NCBI GenBank assembly: GCA_977006965.1
Contig: OZ345362.1
Location: forward strand, 930,001 to 994,000
Direction of reading: 5' to 3'
Length of the DNA stretch: 64,000 nucleotides
Origin: Phymatolithon calcareum
Taxonomy: Eukaryota; Rhodophyta; Florideophyceae; Hapalidiales
Program-made: the position numbers and the translations under genes
Part shown: positions 55,563-64,000 of the stretch, one piece after another
Layout of the letters: the number at the start of each line of letters is the position of its first letter
How positions within the stretch are numbered: position 1 is the first letter of the stretch
The notes under the pieces: model-generated
What the model was told of the DNA's origin: nothing
Seen by the model: only the letters and a program-made list of their open reading frames with translations
The model's database searches: none

Positions 55563-55886
55563 ATGGACGTCGACAAGGAAGTCAACATGCTTGTCGAGGA
55601 GATTACGCGCTTGGGAGAGAAGCGTGCCGATGGCAAGACCTTGTACGTTCTCTGCAACCTCTCTACTATTTTCATCGATTCCATGATTAGCTAACGATTC
55701 AACTTTTTCATTTCCGTATTGCGAAGTGTGAAGTTTGGGAAACTTTTCGATGACGATCGCTGCGCGAACATCTTTGAGGCCCTCATGGGCACGCTGCGTG
55801 CGGCGAAGAGGCGCAAGGTCATTGACTACGAGGGTGAGCTTCTTTTGCAGGGCGTGCACAACGATGTCGATGTCGTCATTCTCTAA
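55563..55886 (+). CDS. ABRACL: Costars/ABRACL family protein, one intron
   Basis: Two exons, 55563-55642 and 55727-55886, encode 79 residues. The intron (84 nt) has donor GTACGT, a GCTAAC branch-like site and acceptor GAAG. Exon 1 gives MDVDKEVNMLVEEITRLGEK and ADGKT; exon 2 gives VKFGKLFDDDRCANIFEALM and GTLRAAKRRKVIDYEGELLL, then QGVHNDVDVVIL. The family is about 80 residues and nearly the whole length is conserved. Costars proteins bind or regulate the actin cytoskeleton in motility and SRF signalling in animals and Dictyostelium; the algal role is unknown. Neither exon alone forms a long frame, so frame-based annotation misses it. Confidence 0.93.
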
Positions 55887-56462
55887 GTCAACAACCAGCA
55901 CACTGCCCTCGAAAGGCTACAGGGCCGATCAGCTTTTTGATCCTGCGTGTATGCAGTGCATAATAGGAATGATCAGTGCTCTGGAGAACATGGTCACTTG
56001 GTTTGTTTGCCCGGAGCGTGATGGTAGATTGAAGGCGTGCTGAATCCAGACATCGGAGCGACAAGCTCAAGCTAGAATAGAATCAGGACATCTGATAGAG
56101 TTGGATAAAGACTGCACAAGAGCGCAGACACTACAGTAGTTGCGGATACTTTGCCGCGTAAAGAATTACATTGTCAATATGCCAGTCCTGCAGGCTATTT
56201 CAAGCTCCCTCTGCATCGGATCCGTAAAGCGGAGGCGCTCGCCACGTCTTTTGCTCCAAGAAAATCAATTCTTCACGAGCAGTGCGCCGTTATCTGCATT
56301 TGCAACAGAACAGTGCGCATGTCCAAAGACCTGTACTGACGAAAACTTAAAACGCAGACCGAAAAGCCGTAGTTTACATTCGCTCTAAGATTGACATTAC
56401 TTTTCGATTGCTTATCTCTAAAACCCAAAACGGAACCCCAAGAGCAAAAACAGTATACCTAC
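55887..56462. other. Intergenic region between convergent genes
   Basis: Holds the 3' ends of the Costars and alpha-tubulin genes. No other feature seen. Confidence 0.45.
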
Positions 56463-57803
56463 TTAGTATTCCTCCTCACCCTCTCCACCCTCATTCGCGA
56501 GCTCCTCGTAGTCCTTCTCAAGCGCAGCCATATCCTCACGCGCTTCCGAGAATTCACCCTCCTCCATACCCTCACCAACAAACCAATGAACGAACGCACG
56601 CTTCTGGTACATAAGATCGAACTTGGAATCGACGCGAGAGAACACCTCAGCGATGGCAGTGGAGTTTGCGATGGCGCAGACGGACCTCTTCACACGAGCA
56701 AGATCATCACCCGGTACCTGCGTCGGTGCCTGAGAGTTGATACCGATCTTCATACCGGCAGGGGACCACTCCACAAACTGGCAAGACTTCTTCTGCTTAA
56801 TAGCAGAGCAAGCCATGTTCACATCGCGCGGATAGATGTCCTCACCACGGTAGTTAAGAGACACGGCAATGTAGCGACCAGAGCGCGGATCGCACTTCGC
56901 GAATGCCGCGTTTGGCTCAAACACAGATGAAGTGATCTCCGGAATGCTGAGCTCCTCATGGTTCGCCTTGTCGGCAGACACGATCGGAGCATAGGAGGAG
57001 AGCATGAAATGGATACGGGGATACGGCACAAGATTGACCTGGAACTCATTGATGTCGACGTTGAGAGCACCATCGAAACGGAGGGAGGCGGTCAAGGAAG
57101 ACACAACCTGAGCAATCAGCCTGTTAAGGTTGGCATAGGTCGGGCGCTGGATAGACAGAGAGCGACGGCAGATATCATAGATGGCCTCGTTGTCAAGCAT
57201 GACACCGACGTCGAGATGCTCAAGAAGTGCATGGGTGGCTAGCACGGAGTTGTAAGGCTCAACCACGGAAGTGGACACCTGCGGAGATGGGTACACCGTG
57301 AATCCGAGCTTGGACTTCTTACCATAATCAACAGATAGACGTTCGAGAAGGAGAGATCCGAGTCCGGAACCGGTACCACCTCCAACGGACGAGAAAATCA
57401 GGAATCCCTGAAGACCTGAGCAATTATCTGCTAGTTTACGGATGCGATCGAGAGCAGTGTCAACAATCTCCTTCCCGACGGTGTAATGACCACGGGCGTA
57501 ATTGTTAGCTGCATCCTCCTTTCCGGTGATGAGCTGCTCCGGATGGTACAGCTCACGGTATGCACCGGAGCGGACTTCGTCAACGACGGTGGGTTCGAGA
57601 TCGAGGAAGACGGCGCGGGGAACGTGCTTCGACTTGCCGGTCTCAGAGAAGAAAGTGGACAAGGAGCCAGTTCCGGAGGTGGGGGATTCTTCGTTCAGAG
57701 TTCCGTTAGGTTTGATTCCGTGCTCGAGGCAGTAAAGCTCCCAGCAGGAGTTCGCGACCTGGACACCGGCCTGTCCGATGTGGAGGGAGATGATCTCACG
57801 CAT
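56463..57803 (-). CDS. Alpha-tubulin
   Basis: A single-exon 446-residue alpha-tubulin. It begins [15 protein letters not shown] (MREC/MREI autoregulatory start). The GTP-binding signature GGGTGSG lies at about 142-148 and the catalytic loop follows the usual order. The tail is GEEEY with the terminal tyrosine that is removed and re-added in many eukaryotes. Between residues 37 and 50 the usual loop with acetylated Lys40 is replaced ([16 protein letters not shown]), so there is no K40 equivalent. That fits red algae, which lack flagella. The polymer forms spindle and cortical microtubules. It diverges from TRAPPC13, starts 511 bp apart. Confidence 0.97.
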   Translation of the reverse strand: MREIISLHIGQAGVQVANSCWELYCLEHGIKPNGTLNEESPTSGTGSLSTFFSETGKSKHVPRAVFLDLEPTVVDEVRSGAYRELYHPEQLITGKEDAANNYARGHYTVGKEIVDTALDRIRKLADNCSGLQGFLIFSSVGGGTGSGLGSLLLERLSVDYGKKSKLGFTVYPSPQVSTSVVEPYNSVLATHALLEHLDVGVMLDNEAIYDICRRSLSIQRPTYANLNRLIAQVVSSLTASLRFDGALNVDINEFQVNLVPYPRIHFMLSSYAPIVSADKANHEELSIPEITSSVFEPNAAFAKCDPRSGRYIAVSLNYRGEDIYPRDVNMACSAIKQKKSCQFVEWSPAGMKIGINSQAPTQVPGDDLARVKRSVCAIANSTAIAEVFSRVDSKFDLMYQKRAFVHWFVGEGMEEGEFSEAREDMAALEKDYEELANEGGEGEEEY

Positions 57804-58202
57804 GATTGGGTTTGGTTTGAAGACGGATAAGACGGACGGGAAGGATGTGGGGAGAGTGCGAGGACAATTCTCAACAGGTTGCGCTGTGATGAGCTCCTGT
57901 CAAAAAGTGATACCTTCGTAAACAATATGCCGCAGAGCACAGAGCACGGCTAAATACCCACAGGGTTCAGAGGAGCGGCTGGTCGCGACGTAAACGGCCC
58001 GCCCAAAGGGGCCGCTTTGATTGGTTGATGTGAGTGTCAGACAACTTCAATTTCAAAAATTTGTATTTTCAATTGCATAACGCAATTTCGAAATCATCCT
58101 CGGCCTGTACGATGATATCACATCGATAGTTCGAAAGACACGTGTGTGCACAGCCCCGTTCGGCCCAATTGCTCCGTCCCCATGAATTGTGTTGCTGTCC
58201 CC

Positions 58203-58223
58203 TGACAGCGATCATCGCTGTCA
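58203..58223. promoter_or_regulatory. 21-bp perfect palindrome between divergent genes
   Basis: TGACAGCGAT-C-ATCGCTGTCA lies in the shared upstream region of alpha-tubulin and TRAPPC13, 92 bases before the TRAPPC13 start. It could bind a dimeric transcription factor; there is no direct evidence. Confidence 0.35.
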
Positions 58224-58314
58224 AGACCCAGCATCACAATTGAGTATTGCAGTCGACGTCGCACAGTGTCCGGCTCTCGCCCTTCGGCGGGCACGGGCTT
58301 CGTATCACTTCGCA

Positions 58315-59850
58315 ATGGAGTCTCGTCCCAGCGTCAGGGGCCAGGCGTTGATACTCCGGGTGATGCGCTTGACCACGCCGTTGCCAAGTCTCCGTCCAAG
58401 TTTGCCAGTGGTGACAGCGGCTGCAGCTGCAGATCTTCCCGACGACGACGCATTTCTCCGAGCGTCTCCGTCTTGGGAGGGCGAGGGCGCAGCATGCGGT
58501 GTGGGTGTTACGACCATTCTTCCCTCTTCATTTGGTTCCATCTTCGCCTCTGAAACCTTCCGCTCTTTCATCGCGGTATATAATTGCGGTCTTCATCCTG
58601 CGTCTCAGGTCTCCATCACCGTCGAACTCGAGTCAAGCGCTCAACGTGGTCGAGTGCTACTCGATACCCGCGGGGACCCGTGTCCCTCGATTCCTTCCCG
58701 CGACTCGATGACTCATGTGGTCTCTGCGCATCTGCCCGACACCGGTGTCCACGTCCTCAAATGTGCGGCGACATACATTGATCCCACACGTCAGCTTCGC
58801 ACTTTTCGACAGTATTACCGCTTCAATGTACTCGCTCCGCTCGAGCCCGCTGTATCCGTCCTTCCGTTTGACAATGTTATCACTCCACGCCCTCTTGAGA
58901 CTACCGTCGTAGTCCATCCGCTCGAGACGGCTGAGGCCGCTTCCACGAGATCCCCGCCGACCATCGTACAGTTTCTTGTTGAGCTTCGCGTGCTTAATGC
59001 GACTCCAGCGCCGGTGTATATTTCCGAGGCAGCGCTGCAGGCGTTTCCGGTCTACACAGTGGTGAATCTCGCGCGCGAAGAGGGGGCTGTATCCACGCTT
59101 CCCCTTACCGATGGTAATGTAGAAACAGACAGCATTGTTGATCGGCCGCGACGAGCGAGCGTGGGCGTCGGTGACACTCGCAGTTTCCTTTTCCTTGTGT
59201 CCCGCGTGGAGGATGGTGATCCCGGAGAGTCTGCCCGTCCAAACGGGACAGCCGCCCAAATATCTGCAGAGCGCGCCGCGTTGCGCGCAGCAATCACAGC
59301 GGCTCGCGAAGCAGGGGACACCGCGGGTCCACCAGACGTGCTTCGTGCGCGAGCTCTGGCTCTTCGTGCGAGAGAACGCAATTCATCGTCGAAAGAGGGT
59401 AGCATGAATGGGAGCACACGACGACGGCGTGAAATCGGTGCGTTGCGAATTGTGTGGAAAAGTGCGCTCGGAGAAGCCGGTCGCATGGAGAGTGCGACCG
59501 TAGCGTATGAGCCGCGGCGCAAACGTGCCGACGTTGAACTAAGCGTTGTTGCGGTACCGAGCGAGATTCGCGTGCAGCACCCGTTCGCGGCAAGGTGCCG
59601 CGTGCGAAATAATACGATGCGGGCTCTGCGGTTGTATTTGCAGGTGCGGCGAGACTTGGTGGGAGAAATCGTGCCGGTGGGGGTCAGTGGGGTGCCGCTT
59701 CGGGATTTGCCGCCGGGTGAGGCGGTCGAGTGTTGCCTCACTTTGTTGCCGCTGAGAAGTGGGCAGCATGCGATATCCGGTGTTCGAGTTTTTGACATGG
59801 TGTCAAGGAAGGCGTATAATGCCGAACCGCCGGTTGTGTCGGTTTTGTAG
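58315..59850 (+). CDS. TRAPPC13: TRAPP complex subunit 13 (DUF974)
   Basis: The ATG at 58315 gives 511 residues starting MESRPSVRGQALILRVMRLT; the frame is open upstream to 58189 but that start lacks family similarity. Motifs of the family follow in order: ILPSSFGSIFASETFRSFIAV (about 70-95), then VSITVELESS, then SAHLPDTGVHVLKCAATY, then the RTFRQYYRFNV block. The C-terminal immunoglobulin-like part has HPFAARCRVRNNTMRALRLYLQV and LPPGEAVECCLTLLPLRSGQH. A low-complexity insertion rich in Arg, Ala and Ser (about 310-405) separates the two halves. TRAPPC13 is an accessory subunit of the tethering complexes that activate Rab GTPases at the Golgi. GC-rich codon use, no intron. Confidence 0.9.
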   Translation: MESRPSVRGQALILRVMRLTTPLPSLRPSLPVVTAAAAADLPDDDAFLRASPSWEGEGAACGVGVTTILPSSFGSIFASETFRSFIAVYNCGLHPASQVSITVELESSAQRGRVLLDTRGDPCPSIPSRDSMTHVVSAHLPDTGVHVLKCAATYIDPTRQLRTFRQYYRFNVLAPLEPAVSVLPFDNVITPRPLETTVVVHPLETAEAASTRSPPTIVQFLVELRVLNATPAPVYISEAALQAFPVYTVVNLAREEGAVSTLPLTDGNVETDSIVDRPRRASVGVGDTRSFLFLVSRVEDGDPGESARPNGTAAQISAERAALRAAITAAREAGDTAGPPDVLRARALALRARERNSSSKEGSMNGSTRRRREIGALRIVWKSALGEAGRMESATVAYEPRRKRADVELSVVAVPSEIRVQHPFAARCRVRNNTMRALRLYLQVRRDLVGEIVPVGVSGVPLRDLPPGEAVECCLTLLPLRSGQHAISGVRVFDMVSRKAYNAEPPVVSVL

Positions 59851-60800
59851 TAATTTTGCTAACTGGCTTATTGTATGAACTAAGTTTAGTAGACTAGAGC
59901 GATGGACAGGAAGTACGATGAAATTAAAGCTGAGCCTGATTCCGTTGCATTTTGTAATTCGATGACTTGCTTGGACTGGTTTTGTACCTACTCGTCATGA
60001 AACATTGATGAGGCATCCGATTGTGCAGTTATCTCTTTTCAATGGACACTCGTATAGTCAGAACTAGAGTGTGAACTCGCCATTCGACCCTCGAAGGATC
60101 TGTTCGGGGAAGGCAGCGGCAAACCAGAAGCTGCTCAGGCAGCAATATCCGCTGTGTTTGAATCTCGTTTTCGTGATTCATTTTGTGCCCAAAGATCTTC
60201 ATTCGGGTAAATGGGATATCCTAACGATTTGCCTACTGACACCTCCGTGTGGAAAAAAGGCGGATAGCAAAAGCCACAGGGACAAATGATGTCGGGAGAT
60301 AAGCGCGCATCTTCTTTTGATGAAGAAAATCAAAGAAGATACGTTTGGCCATATAAAATGTCAGGGGGAGGACGAGCTGACTTGTCGGGTCTTTCTTGTG
60401 CTCCTTCATACAGCTAAACTCTGGGAAAGTAGATATCTCGCTGATGCATTCTTCGTTGAATGTGATAAATGGCTATTACGTTTTCGGTAAAATGAAAATT
60501 AAATACCGTTTCGTTTCGCTGGCAGATGGTGGTTTGAAGCGAATAAAGAGTTTTAGATTGCAAAACAATCAGAACGTAAGACAAGCCTGTACAAAATCGA
60601 AGCGCTCCGTGTTCTCAGATTTAGCAGGCTGAAAAGCATCTCCAGAAAGTTTCAACTTGAAGAATGACGACAACGCAGACTCAAGACAGGTCATACAAGC
60701 AGAACGGGGGGATGCACGACGACTCGGCATATGCATTGCATCGAATCAAGAGGGTATCTCTAGCGACAATGGAAGCACGTAACGCATTTTGGAAGACAAC
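59851..60800. other. No feature seen
   Basis: Only short open frames. Confidence 0.4.
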
Positions 60801-60814
60801 ACCGTTTTAGACGG

Positions 60815-61240
60815 TCGAAAGTGTACATCTGAGTCGACATCGCGTGAGAGAGCAGATGCTCAGCGTGATCGAAATGTGTCAAAGATTCGGCTACCCGCTT
60901 GAGCTACTGCAAGCGCTGACAATGACTTGCTCGACCGGCGGAGATCCATTTCACCCATACAAATGGGAGCCTTGAATGGTTCAGCCAGCTTGAATTACCA
61001 AGATGGACGGAACTGCATTTTGCGGCAGGTGCCATTGCGAAACTGAAAATACTGTATCTCCGCTTGCTGAACCATTCGACCTCAGAGTTGAGCAGCACTC
61101 TGCGCTTGGAGAGAAACTTTTCCTGTGATTTCTCAGGAGAAATTCCGCGTTTGCGCAAAAATATCTTCGCGTCCGGGGGCAAGAGAGAGGCGCGAGCCAA
61201 AAAAATTACGGAAAAAGCTCACCTGACAACAATCTAGAAC
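60815..61240 (+). other. Possible coding remnant, one frameshift
   Basis: The plus strand has VHLSRHRVREQMLSVIEMCQ and GDPFHPYKW in one frame. After a shift near 60975 comes EWFSQLELPRWTELHFAAGA with LERNFSCDFSGEIPRLRKN, ending at 61237. The composition is protein-like and the two parts abut, so it may be a decayed gene or exons of a short one. SERNFS-like spelling recalls hAT C-termini but the context does not fit. I do not recognise it. Confidence 0.25.
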
Positions 61241-61886
61241 GTACTGCTTGGCCCTGCGTAGGGTTTCAACTGCAAACACCAAGGTCAGAGCAGAGCTCCC
61301 GTTAGATACTGTACAGTAGTCTCCCGCTGTTCCTTTAACAGGAGGTACTGGATATACGATGCTTGAAACTGACTACAAGAATACACATTGTTTTGACACA
61401 CCCCGAATCACCTTGGGAGCGCTGGTGTTTACTTGTTGGCGTGTGACGAACCATACAAAGGGGACGATTGGAAAAAGTAAGCAGAGTCACCAGGTTTCAG
61501 CACAAAAAGTACAAACCTAACTGTACCATAATTACCACCTTGAGGAGCAATCAACACAGATTGACGGTGTACTTTGGGGTTTGTTTCATGGCATACAGCT
61601 CCCCCCGGAGAGTGCCAGTAACACCAACTTTCAGCCAGGGTAACATACCAGGGCGAAAGGGTACACAAATGATATTAAGATGGAAACAAGAACAAACATA
61701 TTCGCAACCGCAAGAAAGAGCTGACCATGAGATCATTGAGAGTGAGAGACATAGATATTGGCAAAAATAGCGACGGCTTCTTTCAAGGGGAGTCACAACT
61801 TCACATAACGAAGTCGATCATCAAACTTGTGTACTGATTCAAGGCCATGTAAAAAGACATCCCAGAAAAGGTAGCCAAACCCGGTC
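61241..61886. other. No feature seen
   Basis: Intergenic sequence downstream of the MYB gene, with short open frames only. Confidence 0.4.
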
Positions 61887-62900
61887 TCAGTTTCTCGAAT
61901 GTACGGATTGCCTCTCGTGCTCACTGGCAACCAAAGACAGCAAGTTAATTCCGGCATTGTCGACCAGTTTCGGCCCGGCCGGTGGCGGTTTTCCTGAACT
62001 CGCCAAGGGTCTTCCACCATTGGTCATCATGGCTGGCGGATCCCGAGGCATATGCGGCATCTGAAGCTGAGGCTGCTGTGCTTGCGGTGGCTGCGTACTA
62101 ACAATCATTGACGGAATCGAAATGACAGAGGTGCTCAAGGGGGATGCCAATCCACTCGCCCGTGCCTGTCGCTTTGGCACCGAAGGCGCGACTACATCCG
62201 TCATGCGAGTATCAGTGCGAGTCTGAAAGCTTACTGATGCCTCGCGTTTGACCGGGGATCCTGGTGGAGTGCCCGAGTGACCCATCCGGACCAGGTCCGA
62301 CTCTGACATGGAACGCTTTCGAGCGCTATGCAGTCCCCCTTGCGCCTCACGCGCCTTTCGGAGGTAATATTTTTGCGCATGCGTGCGCACCTGAGTCGGG
62401 TTACGCGTGCCCACGAACGCTGCTATGGACCGGACATCTTTCTGCCCGTATTGACGGAGAGCTTCCAGAAAACGTTCATGCTCATCCGGAGTCCAGTATC
62501 TGCTCTGAACCTTCGGCGAATCTGCCTTGGCACGCTCCTTGTCGTACTCTGCGAGTTTCGCCCGGAGTGTCTCGTTCTCGCGTCGCAATTTCTCATTCTC
62601 CGACTGCAACGCCGCGAAACGCTCCGGGGCGTATTGGTCGTAGTAGGGTGAGCTGTGCAAATGATGCGGATGGTGCGTTACCATGGGGATCGCACCAATC
62701 GGCAGCGGTTGCGGTAAATGGTGTGACATGTGGTGAGCCGACGGATGCGTGTGCACCATGTGAGCGAGAGGATGCGCCCCTGACGCAGATGTGCCAGGCG
62801 TCGGCTGCAACGGCGGTATACCTACGGCGGTATGCACAGGCGGAAGTGTAGGATGGCGCATTGGGTAAGGGTTCGACGTCGGGATGTGTTGGGAATCCAT
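61887..62900 (-). CDS. SHAQKY-type single-MYB transcription factor with coiled coil
   Basis: The ATG at 62900 gives 337 residues. The first ~90 are rich in Pro and His (a likely disordered activation region). A strongly amphipathic leucine-zipper-like coil spans about 98-121 (LQSENEKLRRENETLRAKLAEY read in parts). A single MYB repeat follows at 134-185: RYWTPDEHERFLEALRQYG, then RSIAAFVGTRNPTQVRTHAQKYYLRK. The (S)THAQKYY box is the plant/algal SHAQKY(F/L) class, which binds DNA as a single repeat in circadian and stress regulation. The coil suggests it binds as a dimer. The C-terminus is low complexity with Ser/Pro and Gln runs. No intron. Confidence 0.93.
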   Translation of the reverse strand: MDSQHIPTSNPYPMRHPTLPPVHTAVGIPPLQPTPGTSASGAHPLAHMVHTHPSAHHMSHHLPQPLPIGAIPMVTHHPHHLHSSPYYDQYAPERFAALQSENEKLRRENETLRAKLAEYDKERAKADSPKVQSRYWTPDEHERFLEALRQYGQKDVRSIAAFVGTRNPTQVRTHAQKYYLRKAREAQGGLHSARKRSMSESDLVRMGHSGTPPGSPVKREASVSFQTRTDTRMTDVVAPSVPKRQARASGLASPLSTSVISIPSMIVSTQPPQAQQPQLQMPHMPRDPPAMMTNGGRPLASSGKPPPAGPKLVDNAGINLLSLVASEHERQSVHSRN

Positions 62901-63822
62901 GGTCGACACGAGGTTGCGATAATGCGCGGGAAGGCTGAGATATTTACGAGGGGGATGGGTGGGTTATTTTCCAACCGTGATTGTTGTGTTATGCGTCGCA
63001 CGCCCAACCGAGGAAGCGAGCGGAGGGGGTTCGCCGCGGCGTACGGCCGGCACGAAGAGGGAGCGAATTCCACGCGGTGCGGGAATTTGTTCCGTGGGGC
63101 TGCTGGCGCATGCTCTGCGCTTGCGTGGCGGTGCTGATGTGCCCGACGCCTTGCCGGGGAGTCAACCTGCGAAGGTCCGTGCGCAGGTCCGTGAGAAAGG
63201 AAGAGCGATTTTTTAGGATTGTATGCCGGAGGGGAAAATTTACTCGGCATATGTCGTGAAAAAATCGCTAGAAAAATAACTAGCAAACTCGATCTCCATG
63301 AGTCATACAATCTCGCACGAGCCCACGTCATAGGTGATTTTTTGGAGCCGTGTCGGATCTGAGCCACATGTTACGATCGAACTGGAGCTAATTTTGATCC
63401 AATACGTCGCGCTGGACTGTTGTGAGCCATTTGATTGCACGGTGTCTAATGCCGCCCTTTTTAGTGGTATCTCGCGCAGATCATGTCATTTCGCCCCATG
63501 GGCTCCCACGGAGTTAATTTTGTCCAATATGTATAATTTCTTTTTTTGGAAAAAATTTAAAAGTTCACAAGATAACGATATTTCGGGATTTTTCGCCGGA
63601 GGTTTTCGTACTGTACACCAATGCCGCTTCAACGTGTTGGAATCCTTTTTTGGCTGCAGAGCAGTATCAGAAATTAATTTAAAATTATCATCTTGCGCAC
63701 CATGACGTTTGCCGGTTTACTGTAATGTACGGAGATACAATCGCGGCTCTTTTTGCAGCGCTTTTCGTACTTTTATATTCTAGGCTCGGTATCCTGGATG
63801 TAGACCTGAAATCTTCTGCTTT
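62901..63822. other. Upstream region of the MYB gene, no gene seen
   Basis: GC-rich to about 63200, then AT-rich. The plus-strand frames here show no domain. Confidence 0.4.
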
Positions 63823-64000
63823 CTAGAACTGAGGCTCATCAAGCGGCTTCAAGTCGATTAAAAACACGAAGGAACTTCCTGTCTTAATGCTGAGTGAGCT
63901 GTCAATTCTTGCAATAAGCGGACTTTGCTTCCTGGCAAGTCTAGCGCAGTCCGTCTCGAGCATCTCGTTCGAGAAGAAACCCTGAGGACCGCGATTGGAG
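63823..64000 (-). CDS. Partial reading frame at the right edge (3' end of a gene)
   Basis: On the minus strand about 58 codons are open from the window edge to a TAG at 63823-63825, reading SNRGPQGFFSNEMLETDCAR, then SSFVFLIDLKPLDEPQF. The composition is protein-like. The start lies outside the window. I do not recognise a family; by chance alone an open run of this length is not rare. Confidence 0.35.
   Translation of the reverse strand, partial: SNRGPQGFFSNEMLETDCARLARKQSPLIARIDSSLSIKTGSSFVFLIDLKPLDEPQF

Noticed and set aside
59052-59798. 248-codon minus-strand frame opposite TRAPPC13
   Set aside because: Antisense shadow in a GC-rich coding region, with Arg/Ser-rich nonsense composition.
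1-64000. CRISPR arrays, rRNA genes, prokaryotic operons
   Set aside because: None was seen; repeats here are dispersed or inverted, and the genes are eukaryotic.

Overview
The window is nuclear DNA of a walled, non-flagellated photosynthetic eukaryote, most likely a florideophyte red alga of the Chondrus type (inference). The reasons are few and short introns, small gene islands separated by transposon-rich deserts, a plastid-type S4 protein, a plastid-targeted cysteine synthase, and an alpha-tubulin without the K40 loop. There is no sign of operons or prokaryotic signals.

Gene islands. At the left edge is an S4-domain RNA-binding protein (34-963). From 32.5 to 37.6 kb lies a compact island: cysteine synthase, a TLC-domain membrane protein, a small secreted candidate, PEX11 and a 99-residue protein of unknown role. 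From 55.5 to 62.9 kb lies a second island: a Costars/ABRACL gene with an 84-nt intron, alpha-tubulin, TRAPPC13 and a coiled-coil plus SHAQKY-type MYB factor. A partial reading frame runs off the right edge. A possible spliced secreted-protein gene sits alone at 18.1-18.5 kb.

Mobile DNA fills most of the rest. There are two hAT families. hAT-1 has a 709-residue transposase at 2059-4188. hAT-2 has ends beginning CAGGG and repeated TTGCAAT motifs, with a decayed 2.8-kb copy at 23106-25883 between exact 8-bp duplications. There are several families of non-LTR retrotransposon, here called LINE-A, LINE-B and LINE-C, plus an RNase H/Tudor-like family. Most copies are 5'-truncated and several have clear target-site duplications. 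There are also small TIR and foldback elements and a probable solo LTR.

The main discovery is the 13.9-kb block 40295-54172. It starts with the left end of one hAT-2 copy, finishes with the right end of another, and is flanked by an exact 8-bp direct repeat (AGTGGGGA). It therefore looks like a hAT macrotransposon that moved as one unit. Its cargo is a very young, nearly perfect inverted duplication with arms of several kb. Each arm holds one identical copy of an EF-hand protein gene, and the two copies diverge from a 224-bp centre that contains two strong hairpins. Nested insertions give an order of events: LINE-A was hit by LINE-C and by hAT-2; the region was duplicated in inverted orientation; then LINE-B inserted into the left arm only, with the right arm preserving the empty site. 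The right arm stops exactly at a hAT end, as expected if transposase cut there.
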